8,521 nucleotides of DNA from Moraxellaceae bacterium (lineage in GTDB: Bacteria; Pseudomonadota; Gammaproteobacteria; Pseudomonadales; UBA3067): NCBI GenBank assembly GCA_002401525.1, contig NVTH01000009.1:25381-33901 (forward strand). The letters run 5' to 3'. The notes below the pieces were generated by a model. It made no database searches, had not been told where the DNA came from, and saw only the letters and a list, made by a program, of their open reading frames with translations. Shown here in pieces: positions 1 through 6,898 of the stretch (position 1 is its first letter; every line of letters begins with the position of its first letter). Position numbers and translations under genes: made by a program.

Positions 1-401
1 GAGGAAGAATTAAAGCCAAAACCACTAAACTGCCCAGGCTGGAGGATATTTCGATTGACGATACTTTGAGCCATTGCGCGCCGAGTCCAAGGCAGTAAAC
101 AAGCAAAGCCAATGCTATCCGTCACAAAACCCGGGGTCAGCAATAACGCCCCACCCACTAGGAGAAAAGCACCTTCTACCAGCTCTACACCTGGCAATTC
201 CCCGCCATTCATTTTCTCTTGTACGCGCCGCAACGTTGCGAAGCCCTGCATGCGCAGCAACCAAACCCCCACCACTGCGGTCAAGGCCACCAAACCCACC
301 GTGTTTAATGCGCCAATAATGCCCCCCACTTTAAATAAAACCATCATCTCCACAATGGGCATGACCAAAAAAGCCAGCAGCAAAAATCTAAATACGTTCA
401 T
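1..401 (-). CDS. fxsA: FxsA family membrane protein, 3' end cut by window edge
   Basis: Reading leftward from an ATG at 401, the frame stays open for 133 codons to the window edge; E. coli FxsA is about 158 residues, so only the C-terminal tail is missing. Hydrophobic stretches fall at about residues 6-23, 26-49 and 74-104. The signature segment is visible at residues 83-95 (GGALLLTPGFVTD), followed by the hydrophobic stretch ending in LLPWTRR, which matches the family's LLLLPGFFTD...LLLLP pattern. FxsA is an inner-membrane protein known for relieving F-plasmid exclusion of phage T7 when overproduced; its normal role is unclear. A weak Shine-Dalgarno sequence (AGGG) lies 8 bases before the ATG. 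In several gammaproteobacteria groES-groEL lies next to or near fxsA, so these may lie beyond the left edge; that is inference. A sigma-32-like promoter lies upstream at 510-538. Confidence 0.92.
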   Translation of the reverse strand, partial: MNVFRFLLLAFLVMPIVEMMVLFKVGGIIGALNTVGLVALTAVVGVWLLRMQGFATLRRVQEKMNGGELPGVELVEGAFLLVGGALLLTPGFVTDSIGFACLLPWTRRAMAQSIVNRNILQPGQFSGFGFNSS

Positions 402-509
402 TGATAAACCCTACAAATTTCATTGCAAATTAATCCTGCTCGGAATTCAATCTATAACTCAGACTATCACTTATTCCGTCTCTGCTATTTTAATAGCTAG
501 ATCACCTTA

Positions 510-538
510 TAGATGGGGACAATCCTATAATCTACAAG
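510..538 (-). promoter_or_regulatory. Candidate sigma-32 (RpoH) heat-shock promoter for fxsA
   Basis: On the minus strand, CTTGTA (538 to 533) is followed after 14 bases by CCCCATCTA (518 to 510). The RpoH consensus is CTTGAA, 13-17 bases, CCCCATnTA; the match is 5 of 6 at -35, with a full CCCCATnTA at -10. To my recollection the 14-base spacing equals that of E. coli dnaK P1. Transcription would start near 500 and give a leader of about 100 bases before the fxsA ATG. The orientation and the known proximity of fxsA to groES-groEL make a heat-shock role sensible. The promoter is predicted from sequence only. Confidence 0.62.
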
Positions 539-770
539 CGCAAACCGCTTCATCTATCGAACCTTTAAAAACACGTCCCAGTTAGTCATAGAATAAATTC
601 CCGAGAACCCCAGCATGCCCCTAAAAACTGGTAATCTGCTCCATTCAAATTAATAATCTAACCACTTAAGGCAAAACAGCCTCACTTCTGATGCCCACTC
701 CATCAGGCAACTAGAATACGCAACAACGATAGCCGGTCAAATTCGCCAAACCTACGTATCGGAACAGAAC

Positions 771-835
771 ACCCTGCTAAAGTACCCTGCTAAAGTACCC
801 AGCTAAAGTACCCAGCTAAAGTACCCTGCTAAAGT
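771..835. repeat. Tandem repeat, five copies of a 13-bp unit
   Basis: Five head-to-tail copies of ACCCWGCTAAAGT begin at 771, 784, 797, 810 and 823. Copies 1, 2 and 5 carry T at the fifth base and copies 3 and 4 carry A; otherwise they are identical. A sixth, decayed unit (836-848, about 8 of 13 matches) runs into the ribosome binding site of the dehydrogenase gene. There are no spacers, so this is not a CRISPR array. Copy number changes by slippage would alter the distance between any upstream promoter and the gene. Confidence 0.95.
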
Positions 836-844
836 ATCCAACCA

Positions 845-849
845 AAAGG
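845..849 (+). promoter_or_regulatory. Ribosome binding site of the dehydrogenase gene
   Basis: AAAGG ends 7 bases before the ATG at 857. It lies inside the decayed sixth unit of the 13-bp repeat array, so the array directly abuts the translation start signal. Confidence 0.6.
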
Positions 850-856
850 CCACCCC

Positions 857-1618
857 ATGAACTTAAGCAATAAAACCATCGCTATCACCGGATCAGCCAG
901 AGGATTAGGGCGCGCCATGGCTCAATCTTTCGCTGAGCACGGCGCCAATATCGCCCTCATTGATTTGAGCGAAGAAGGCCTAAAGCAAAGCCAACAACTC
1001 TGCCAAACTGAATCCAATCAAGTGAAGTTCTATCTCACCAACGTCGCAGACGAACAACAAGTCATCGAAACATTTCAACAAATCAGCCAAGATTTTGGTC
1101 AACTAGACGGCCTGGTCAATAATGCAGGCATTATTAAAGACGGCCTATTACTGAAAGCTAAAGACGGCAAAATCGACAAACGCATGAGTCTATCTCAATG
1201 GCAAGCGGTGATTGACGTCAATCTAACCGGCGTTTTTCTGTGTGGCAGAGAAGCAGCCACGCAAATGGTTGAACACCAAAACCCCGGTGTCATTATCAAT
1301 ATATCCAGCGTCTCCAGAGCGGGGAATATTGGTCAAAGTAATTATTCCGCCGCCAAAGCCGGCGTGGCTGCAATGACAATTACTTGGGCCAAAGAGCTAG
1401 CACGCTATGGCATTCGCGCGGCGGCCATCGCACCGGGTTTTATCCAAACCGAAATATTAGACGCCATGAAACCTGAAGCATTGAAGAAAATGACCGATAG
1501 CATTCCTCTTAAACGCACCGGGCAGGCCGAAGAAATTGCCCACACAGCGCGTTTTATCTTTGAGAATGATTACATTACTGGACGAGTGATTGAAGTCGAT
1601 GGCGGCATTCGGATGTAG
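857..1618 (+). CDS. Short-chain dehydrogenase/reductase, FabG-like
   Basis: This 253-residue classical SDR has the family's usual length (about 250). The cofactor-binding glycine motif TGSARGLG is at residues 11-18. Asp36 at the end of the second beta strand would favour NAD over NADP by the usual rule. NNAG is at 88-91. The catalytic set is Asn122, Ser150 or Ser151, Tyr163 and Lys167 (YSAAK). The C-terminal VDGGIRM is typical of FabG-like enzymes. It should be a soluble cytoplasmic oxidoreductase acting on a carbonyl or hydroxyl group; the substrate cannot be read from sequence. The fatty-acid ketoreductase FabG itself normally sits beside acpP and fabD and prefers NADPH, so this is more likely a paralogue with another substrate. 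The start is supported by AAAGG 7 bases upstream. Its stop codon lies inside a 17-bp repeat. Confidence 0.93.
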   Translation: MNLSNKTIAITGSARGLGRAMAQSFAEHGANIALIDLSEEGLKQSQQLCQTESNQVKFYLTNVADEQQVIETFQQISQDFGQLDGLVNNAGIIKDGLLLKAKDGKIDKRMSLSQWQAVIDVNLTGVFLCGREAATQMVEHQNPGVIINISSVSRAGNIGQSNYSAAKAGVAAMTITWAKELARYGIRAAAIAPGFIQTEILDAMKPEALKKMTDSIPLKRTGQAEEIAHTARFIFENDYITGRVIEVDGGIRM

Positions 1619-1660
1619 TTTCATTTCGGATGCAGTCTCATTTCGCCTATAGTCTCATTC
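1605..1660. repeat. 17-bp direct repeat spanning the dehydrogenase stop codon
   Basis: Two full units, TCATTTCGGATGCAGTC (1621-1637) and TCATTTCGCCTATAGTC (1638-1654), are preceded by a 16-base version that forms the end of the coding sequence and contains its TAG (1605-1620), and followed by a partial unit (1655-1660). The array looks like a local duplication of the 3' end of the gene that has since diverged. Confidence 0.85.
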
Positions 1661-1726
1661 AGATTAAGCTAAGTGTCCTTGCCATCACCTCATTCAACGG
1701 ACCTCTCAAGCCCCCCGCTCTAATAT

Positions 1727-1730
1727 AGGA
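1727..1730 (+). promoter_or_regulatory. Ribosome binding site supporting the GTG start of ampG
   Basis: AGGA ends 11 bases before the GTG at 1742, somewhat distant but the best match upstream. The next in-frame start, ATG at 1775, has no comparable site, which favours the GTG. Confidence 0.45.
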
Positions 1731-1741
1731 ACACCGGATTA

Positions 1742-3334
1742 GTGCCTAATCAATTAAATACCCAACGTAGTTGGATGGCCAGCCTATCGGCCATCACCGA
1801 GCGTAAAGTGCTAATCATGCTGTTGCTTGGGTTTTCGGCAGGACTGCCGCTGTTACTCATCTTTTCATCATTATCATTGTGGCTTCGAGAAGCGGGCGTG
1901 AGCAAATCCGCCGTCACTTATTTCAGCTGGGCCGCGTTAGGGTATTCCTTTAAATTTGTATGGGCACCACTGATCGATCGTTTGCCTGTCCCACTTTTAA
2001 CCCGCACATTGGGCAGCCGAAGAGCATGGCTGTTGGTGGCCCAATGCGGAATCATTGCCTCCATCTGCCTAATGGCAAGCATCGACCCGGCGCAATCACA
2101 AGCCAACCTGCAATTTATTGCACTCGGCGCAGTATTGCTTGGCTTCTCCTCAGCGACTCAAGACATCGTCATTGATGCGTATCGTATCGAAGCTGCCGAT
2201 ACCGAACTGCAAGCCATGATGTCTGCCAGTTATATTGCAGGTTATCGGCTCGGCATGATTGGCGCAGGCGCAGGCGCCTTGTTTATCGCCGGCTACTTTG
2301 GCACTACCTTAGAAAATTACAGTTATCACGCTTGGCGCAATACCTACTTTATAATGGCTTCATTGATGTTGGTGGGGATAACCACCACTCTATTAATTCA
2401 CGAACCCGAAGTCAGCCATTCAAAAACTGACGCCTTTTCCGCTCGCGATCACTTACGTTTAGTGGCCACTTTTGCCCTCACTGTGTGCGCTTTTATCGCC
2501 AGTTATTATTACTCTTCTGGGCTGAGTTCCACCTTAAAATCTTCCCTTGGGCACGCCCTCAACAATCAGAGTTTCGCGGATCTACTGATTGAGTTAATAC
2601 GCTTGGTGACGGCCGTGTGTTTGGGTTTGATCGTTGCAAAAACCATCATGGCATTGGGGTTTGTCAATCGCAGGCTCATTAATGAGAGTTACCGAGATCC
2701 TATCGGTAGTTTTTTTGAGCGTTATGGCACCAAATCAGCGTGGTTAATTTTAGCGTTAATCGGCTTGTATCGAATCTCCGACATTGTATTGGGAGTGGTG
2801 TCTAATTTGTTTTATCAGGACATGGGCTTTTCCAAAGCAGAGATTGCGTCGGCGGTTAAATTGTTTGGTCTCATCATGTCCATTGTGGGGGGCTTTATTG
2901 GCGGCATTCTAGCCATGAGGATGGGGGTAATCACCATGCTCTTTAGCGGCGCAGTGTTATCCTCACTAACCAATCTTTTGTTTATGCTACTCAACAATGC
3001 GGGCCATGACCTTTCTTTACTCTACACTGTAGTCGCAGCCGACAACTTTGTCGCCGGACTCGCGGGAGCCGCCTTTATTGCCTTTTTATCCAGCCTGGTT
3101 GATGTTCGATTTACCGCCATGCAATACGCAATTTTCAGCTCGTTAATGACCTTGATTCCCAAGGTATTAGGCGGCTATTCTGGAAGCATCGTCGAAAATT
3201 TTGGCTATTCAAATTTTTTCATTATTACCGCCTTAATCGGTTTACCTGTACTCGGATTAATTTATGCAACCCATAAGCAATTACAGCAATCCACCATTGA
3301 ACAATCCAACACCGAACAATCCAAAACCGAATAG
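1742..3334 (+). CDS. ampG: AmpG-like muropeptide permease (MFS, PAT family)
   Basis: The 530-residue inner-membrane protein should import anhydro-muropeptides released from peptidoglycan for cell-wall recycling; in species with AmpR and AmpC this flux controls beta-lactamase induction. AmpG landmarks are clear: LLGFSAGLPLLL (about 28-39), KFVWAPLIDR (71-80), SATQDIVIDAYR (137-148), GYRLGM (167-172), a second-half opening with KSAWLILALIGLYRISD (331-347), and FTAMQYAIFSSLM (457-469). Between the halves, residues about 238-306 add two extra hydrophobic segments (about 239-257 and 283-305), absent from the shorter E. coli protein but like the 14-helix form reported for Pseudomonas AmpG. The C-terminus is a hydrophilic repeat tail. 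The start is GTG; the ATG at residue 12 (1775) is the alternative. A less specific PAT-family transporter is the other possibility. Confidence 0.88.
   Translation: MPNQLNTQRSWMASLSAITERKVLIMLLLGFSAGLPLLLIFSSLSLWLREAGVSKSAVTYFSWAALGYSFKFVWAPLIDRLPVPLLTRTLGSRRAWLLVAQCGIIASICLMASIDPAQSQANLQFIALGAVLLGFSSATQDIVIDAYRIEAADTELQAMMSASYIAGYRLGMIGAGAGALFIAGYFGTTLENYSYHAWRNTYFIMASLMLVGITTTLLIHEPEVSHSKTDAFSARDHLRLVATFALTVCAFIASYYYSSGLSSTLKSSLGHALNNQSFADLLIELIRLVTAVCLGLIVAKTIMALGFVNRRLINESYRDPIGSFFERYGTKSAWLILALIGLYRISDIVLGVVSNLFYQDMGFSKAEIASAVKLFGLIMSIVGGFIGGILAMRMGVITMLFSGAVLSSLTNLLFMLLNNAGHDLSLLYTVVAADNFVAGLAGAAFIAFLSSLVDVRFTAMQYAIFSSLMTLIPKVLGGYSGSIVENFGYSNFFIITALIGLPVLGLIYATHKQLQQSTIEQSNTEQSKTE
3287..3331. 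repeat. Three 15-bp in-frame tandem repeats at the 3' end of ampG
   Basis: Three copies of CAATCCAMNAYYGAA (3287-3301, 3302-3316, 3317-3331) run right up to the TAG stop. They encode the pentapeptides QSTIE, QSNTE and QSKTE, a polar tail beyond the last membrane helix. Because the unit is a multiple of three, gain or loss of copies leaves the frame intact. Confidence 0.9.
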
Positions 3335-3377
3335 TTAACCAATAGTGTAATAAGTCTCAATCCGTTAAACACAAGAC

Positions 3378-3381
3378 AAGG
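3378..3381 (+). promoter_or_regulatory. Ribosome binding site supporting the GTG start of the ABC ATPase
   Basis: AAGG ends 8 bases before the GTG at 3390. The resulting N-terminus (MAIIEVQNLIKKF) is exactly where ABC ATPases of this type normally begin, so the GTG start is well supported. Confidence 0.6.
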
Positions 3382-3389
3382 CATTTCCT

Positions 3390-4271
3390 GTGGCAATCAT
3401 AGAAGTCCAGAATCTAATTAAAAAATTCCCAAAAACAACTGCCGTCAATGACGTGAGTTTTAGCATTGCATCGGGCAGCTGTTTTGGTCTGCTTGGCCCC
3501 AACGGAGCCGGTAAATCCACCACCATTGAAATCATGGAAGGCATTATAAAACCCACCAGCGGGTCTGTACTGTACAAAGGAGAGCCTACCGGCAAAAAAT
3601 TCCGACAGGAAGCAGGGGTGCAATTTCAATCCACCGCATTAATGGATTTTATTACCACCCGAGAAATCCTAGTGCTTTTTTCAAGGCTTTATCCCAAACC
3701 ATTGCCCATCGAAGAACTGGTGCAACTCTGCCAACTCGGTGAATTCCTCGATCAATACGCCACCAAACTTTCTGGCGGTCAAAAGCAACGCCTACTGCTC
3801 GCCCTCGCCTTGGTCAATGACCCTGAAATATTATTTTTAGACGAGCCCACCACAGGTTTAGACCCTCAATCGAGAAGAAATTTTTGGGCTTTGATTGAGT
3901 CCATTAAAGCCCAAGGCAAAACCGTCATACTGACCACCCATTACATGGATGAAGCAGAACTATTGTGCGATTATCTGATGATCATGGATCACGGCAAAAT
4001 CATCGCCGAAGGTAAACCCCGCGATCTGCTAGAGCAGCATTTCAGCGATCGATGCCTGCGCATTAATAAATCAGCCATTGAGGCCCACCTCAGTAAAATC
4101 CAAGAGCCCTATGAAATTAATGGCGACACTGTGGAAATTACCAGCCAGAACCTCAGCGCAAGTCTAACCGCCCTCATGGCCATGGAGGTGGAAATAGAAA
4201 GCTTGCAAGTCAGCCCTCGGAATTTAGAAGATCTATTTATTAAACTGACCGGGAGAAAATTACGGGCCTAG
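3390..4271 (+). CDS. ABC transporter ATP-binding protein (ABC-2 exporter type)
   Basis: This 293-residue nucleotide-binding subunit has every catalytic motif. Walker A is GPNGAGKST at 36-44, the Q-loop is around Gln78-Gln80, the signature LSGGQ is at 127-131, Walker B is ILFLDEP at 147-153 with Glu152 as the catalytic base, the D-loop is GLDP at 156-159, and the switch histidine is His184. After the core (about 1-215) a C-terminal extension of some 75 residues is typical of the DrrA/NatA/CcmA-like group that pairs with ABC-2 permeases. It should be a cytoplasmic, membrane-associated homodimer powering export. The permease encoded 77 bp downstream is the evident partner. It begins 55 bp after ampG with no terminator between, so co-transcription with ampG is possible. 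The substrate (drug, lipid, polysaccharide or ion) cannot be told. Confidence 0.94.
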   Translation: MAIIEVQNLIKKFPKTTAVNDVSFSIASGSCFGLLGPNGAGKSTTIEIMEGIIKPTSGSVLYKGEPTGKKFRQEAGVQFQSTALMDFITTREILVLFSRLYPKPLPIEELVQLCQLGEFLDQYATKLSGGQKQRLLLALALVNDPEILFLDEPTTGLDPQSRRNFWALIESIKAQGKTVILTTHYMDEAELLCDYLMIMDHGKIIAEGKPRDLLEQHFSDRCLRINKSAIEAHLSKIQEPYEINGDTVEITSQNLSASLTALMAMEVEIESLQVSPRNLEDLFIKLTGRKLRA

Positions 4272-4348
4272 CGATTAGGGCGCATTAGAAACAATCAATA
4301 CAGCACAATCGACTGACAGGCATTTGCAACCGTGGTACCGCACTTACT

Positions 4349-5374
4349 ATGAAAAATTTCTTAGCCATTTTTATGGCCCGCAATAAAGAATTCTATCGCG
4401 ATAAGGCGTCTTTATCTTGGGCGATCATTTTCCCAGTTTTAATCATTACCCTCTTTGCATTCAGCTTCGCCGAAGATAAACCGCAATATAAAATTGGCGT
4501 CCACGTCGCTGATGTGGAGGCGATGGATGCATTGCAACAGCAGCTCGACATTAAGTATGTGCAATGGATTCAGCAAGACAATCTCCCCAAAGCCATTAAC
4601 AAAATAAAACACCATCAATTAGACTTGCTTATTAGTTCTACTCAAAGCCCATCCTTGCGCTATTGGGTCAATGCCAGTTCACCAGGAGGATATTTTTTAG
4701 AACAAACGCTACTCGACAAATCATTGGCCCTACCCCTAACCCTCCATAAAGAGCTCGTCAATGGTCGGGCTGTACGCTATTTGGATTGGGTGATTCCGGG
4801 GATCCTAGCCATGAACATGATGTTTGGCTGCCTCTTTGGGGTGGGCTACGTCATCGTCAATTATCGCCAAAACGGCGTACTCAAACGCCTTAAAGCCACG
4901 CCATTAAACGCCTTCGAATTCTTAACCGCGCAAATATGCTCACGCTTAATAATCTCCCTTATCACCACCTCCGCAATCTTTATAGGCGCCAACTATTTTT
5001 TCGACACGCTGATGCTAGGGTCTTATTTGAATCTACTTATTGTCGCTGCCTTGGGAGCCATCTCGCTGATATCCATCGGATTAATCAGCGCTTGCCGCAC
5101 TAGCAGCACCGAACTATCCAATGGAATCCTTAACATTATCAGTCTGCCAATGATGTTTTTATCGGGAGTCTGGTTTTCATTGGAGGGCGCCCACCCCCAC
5201 TTACAACTACTGGCACAGTGGCTTCCCTTAACTCATATAGTCGACGCCGCCCGAGCCGTCATGCTCGATGGCGCGAGCTTAGGGGAAATTGCTCCCCATC
5301 TGTGGGCTTTGCTGGGTATTTCGGCGTTGTCTCTAACGCTTACGCCAATGATTTTTCGCTGGGACAAACCATAA
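4349..5374 (+). CDS. ABC-2 type transporter permease
   Basis: The 341-residue inner-membrane subunit pairs with the ATPase encoded just upstream. It has the ABC-2 layout: a cytoplasmic N-terminus with the elbow-helix sequence FMARNKEFYRDKAS (8-21), a first membrane helix (about 22-41), a soluble, probably periplasmic domain (about 42-146), then five more hydrophobic segments (about 147-170, 196-214, 225-247, 258-277, 315-335). Family hallmarks are YRQNGVLKRLKATPL (172-186), the likely coupling region facing the ATPase, and LPMMFLSGVWF (266-276). Together with the ATPase it should form a two-plus-two exporter. No good Shine-Dalgarno sequence precedes the ATG, and no plausible earlier in-frame start was found, so translation may be weak or helped by the upstream gene. 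Confidence 0.93.
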   Translation: MKNFLAIFMARNKEFYRDKASLSWAIIFPVLIITLFAFSFAEDKPQYKIGVHVADVEAMDALQQQLDIKYVQWIQQDNLPKAINKIKHHQLDLLISSTQSPSLRYWVNASSPGGYFLEQTLLDKSLALPLTLHKELVNGRAVRYLDWVIPGILAMNMMFGCLFGVGYVIVNYRQNGVLKRLKATPLNAFEFLTAQICSRLIISLITTSAIFIGANYFFDTLMLGSYLNLLIVAALGAISLISIGLISACRTSSTELSNGILNIISLPMMFLSGVWFSLEGAHPHLQLLAQWLPLTHIVDAARAVMLDGASLGEIAPHLWALLGISALSLTLTPMIFRWDKP

Positions 5375-5555
5375 ATTTTTACTCAAGCTGTGAACTCGCA
5401 AGAGAAAATCCATCTTCCCCCGTGGCACACTGAGCGCCTTTAAGTCCATTCATCTTTAGGCTCCGAAGCTGCTGGCTCCTAACTTTTAGCTAGGTCATTC
5501 GCTATACCATAACTACAGACCGATTAATTCATAGACTCGCCGAGCACGCCTTAAC

Positions 5556-6536
5556 ATGTCCAATTCCGACATTGCCATTCTAGTGGTAGATGACACCAAA
5601 CTGAGCAGTGCTGTGGTGAATCGAGTCCTTAGGAATTCGCCCTATCGAGACATCCGATTTGCAACCAGTGGCAATGATGCACTGCGCCAGATCGAAGAAC
5701 GTGCCACCGACTTATTGATTGCCGACTGGGTGATGCCTGAAATGGACGGCCTAGCCCTTACCGATCGAATCAGGCAATTGGACGAAGCCAGCAATCACGC
5801 CACCTACATCCTATTGCTGACGGCAAAAGAAGGCGCCGAAGCCGTTAAACACGCCTTCGATCGAGGCGTCGACGACTTTATAAGTAAAGCCGCCTTACAC
5901 GAGCAGCTCTTGCCGAGAATCTATGCCGCTGACCGCATCACCACCAACCAAAATAGATTGCTTCAAGAAAACCAACGACTCATTGCGGCCAATCGACAGC
6001 TTTATTCCGCGTCCACGTTAGATACCGTCACCGGATTGGGCAATGACCTCTACGCACTCAAACAGCTCACCGATACCTTGGCCCACTGCCAAACCAGAGG
6101 CGGGGCCTGTTGCTATATACAAATCGAGCTTTACCCTTACGAAGAGATTGAACGTTTATATCCCCAGCAAATCATCGACCAAATCTTAGTCGGCCTCACC
6201 CGCCGCCTTCAACAGCTGATTCGTCCTCTAGACACCTTAGCGCGAATCAACGAAAACGAATTGGCGCTCATCAGCTATCACAACGAATTTGAAAGTTGCT
6301 CCGCGAAAACCTACCGTCGCGTCTACGAAGGCATCAATCACAAAGCGTATAAAACCACTATGGGGTATCTCTCCATAGAAGTCGCAATGAGCATGAGTTC
6401 GGTAGACGGTCAGTGGGGTGACACCCCCAGCGCAGAAATATTAATGGATTTAGCTTTAGAGGGGCTAATCGATTCGAAAGAAAATCAATTTATCAGCGTA
6501 CAACAATGGCATCCCACTGAAAAACCCTCCGGTTAA
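5556..6536 (+). CDS. Response regulator with degenerate GGDEF output domain
   Basis: The 326-residue protein has two domains. Residues 6-127 form a receiver domain with acidic residues Asp12 and Asp13, phospho-acceptor Asp57 (IADWVMPEMDG), Thr89 and Lys111, so phosphorylation looks intact. A linker with leucines at 135, 142 and 149 suggests a short coiled coil. From about 155 the sequence follows a diguanylate cyclase fold (DTVTGLGN at 156-163; LIRPLDTLARI at 221-231), but the GGDEF signature is NENEL (232-236) and the metal-binding DxD is replaced by QIE (189-191). It should not make c-di-GMP. Arg223 and Asp226 (RPLD) keep the RxxD at inhibitory-site spacing, five residues before the signature, so it may bind c-di-GMP instead. 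No histidine kinase is nearby. It stands between an ABC exporter and pilus genes; regulating the latter is inference. The ribosome binding site is poor. Confidence 0.88.
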   Translation: MSNSDIAILVVDDTKLSSAVVNRVLRNSPYRDIRFATSGNDALRQIEERATDLLIADWVMPEMDGLALTDRIRQLDEASNHATYILLLTAKEGAEAVKHAFDRGVDDFISKAALHEQLLPRIYAADRITTNQNRLLQENQRLIAANRQLYSASTLDTVTGLGNDLYALKQLTDTLAHCQTRGGACCYIQIELYPYEEIERLYPQQIIDQILVGLTRRLQQLIRPLDTLARINENELALISYHNEFESCSAKTYRRVYEGINHKAYKTTMGYLSIEVAMSMSSVDGQWGDTPSAEILMDLALEGLIDSKENQFISVQQWHPTEKPSG

Positions 6537-6547
6537 CCTCCGATTAA
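6526..6547. repeat. 11-bp direct repeat across the response regulator stop codon
   Basis: CCTCCGGTTAA (6526-6536) is followed immediately by CCTCCGATTAA (6537-6547), identical at 10 of 11 bases. The first copy contains the TAA stop of the gene (6534-6536), so the second is a duplication of the stop region. Confidence 0.8.
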
Positions 6548-6721
6548 GGTGATATATCGCACATTTTTATTATTACCTGAACAATATCTTACAGCGCCCA
6601 CCCAAATATCCAGTCATTTTCAGCCAAACAGCTTGTTATAACTGTATGTTATCAATACCTATTTTTTAAACCGGTCTTTTTGTGCTATTACGCGCCACCC
6701 CCTAAAATCAAGCTATCCTTA

Positions 6722-6742
6722 TGATATTACGAACAAATATCA
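6722..6742. promoter_or_regulatory. Inverted repeat, possible operator upstream of the prepilin gene
   Basis: TGATATT (6722-6728) and AATATCA (6736-6742) are perfect inverted copies separated by 7 bases. Two such half-sites, about 14 bp centre to centre, could bind a dimeric regulator. The site is centred about 85 bp before the predicted transcription start, a usual place for an activator. A related TGATAT also occurs at 6550-6555. Confidence 0.4.
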
Positions 6743-6781
6743 CACTTTTACAAAACTAAACTGTATTAGAACGACCTGCAA

Positions 6782-6810
6782 TTGATCGGCTTAAAGCGCT
6801 AGGGTAGTAT
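6782..6810 (+). promoter_or_regulatory. Candidate sigma-70 promoter for the prepilin gene
   Basis: TTGATC (6782-6787) and TAGTAT (6805-6810) are separated by exactly 17 bases; each hexamer matches consensus at 4 of 6 positions. Transcription would begin near 6817 and give an untranslated leader of about 90 bases. It is the best-looking promoter I found in this gap, but it is only moderate. Confidence 0.35.
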
Positions 6811-6894
6811 TTATCCAAAGGCTAACGCACTGCTTTTTAAACCAAATGCCTGCCTTTTAAAACATTAAAATCATAACTAAAAAAAATCCCTAAC

Positions 6895-6898
6895 GGAG
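6895..6898 (+). promoter_or_regulatory. Ribosome binding site deciding the GTG start of the prepilin
   Basis: GGAG ends 7 bases before the GTG at 6906, an ideal distance. This supports GTG as the start and gives a short basic leader peptide, as expected for prepilins. Confidence 0.7.

Larger units (their letters stand above)
402..856. other. Divergent intergenic region between fxsA and the dehydrogenase gene
   Basis: This 455-bp stretch shows no convincing coding sequence on either strand. Going left to right it holds the fxsA leader, a sigma-32-like promoter pointing left (510-538), a small inverted repeat (CTGATG at 688-693 with CATCAG at 701-706), and a 13-bp tandem repeat array (771-835) ending at the ribosome binding site of the dehydrogenase. 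No well-matched sigma-70 promoter pointing right could be found. The one perfect TATAAT (526-531, plus strand) lacks a matching -35 element. Confidence 0.7.

Noticed and set aside
526..531. Perfect TATAAT on the plus strand
   Set aside because: There is no -35 match 16-18 bases upstream and no extended -10; it overlaps the spacer of the leftward sigma-32-like promoter.
112..585. Rightward open frame of 157 codons over the fxsA region
   Set aside because: It lies antisense to the clear fxsA reading frame, and its composition (Pro/Thr/Ser-rich, low complexity) is that of a shadow frame with no recognisable domain.
771..835. CRISPR array or plasmid-type iterons
   Set aside because: The 13-bp units are directly abutting without spacers, and no cas or replication initiator gene is present.
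5218..5433. Rightward frame overlapping the end of the ABC permease and reaching into the gap
   Set aside because: It is out of frame with a clear permease and its sequence is arginine/serine-rich shadow-like; only the last 60 bases are outside the gene.
5456..5482. Possible terminator after the ABC permease (TTAGG with CCTAA)
   Set aside because: The stem is only 5 bp with a 17-base loop and no T-tract, too weak to call.
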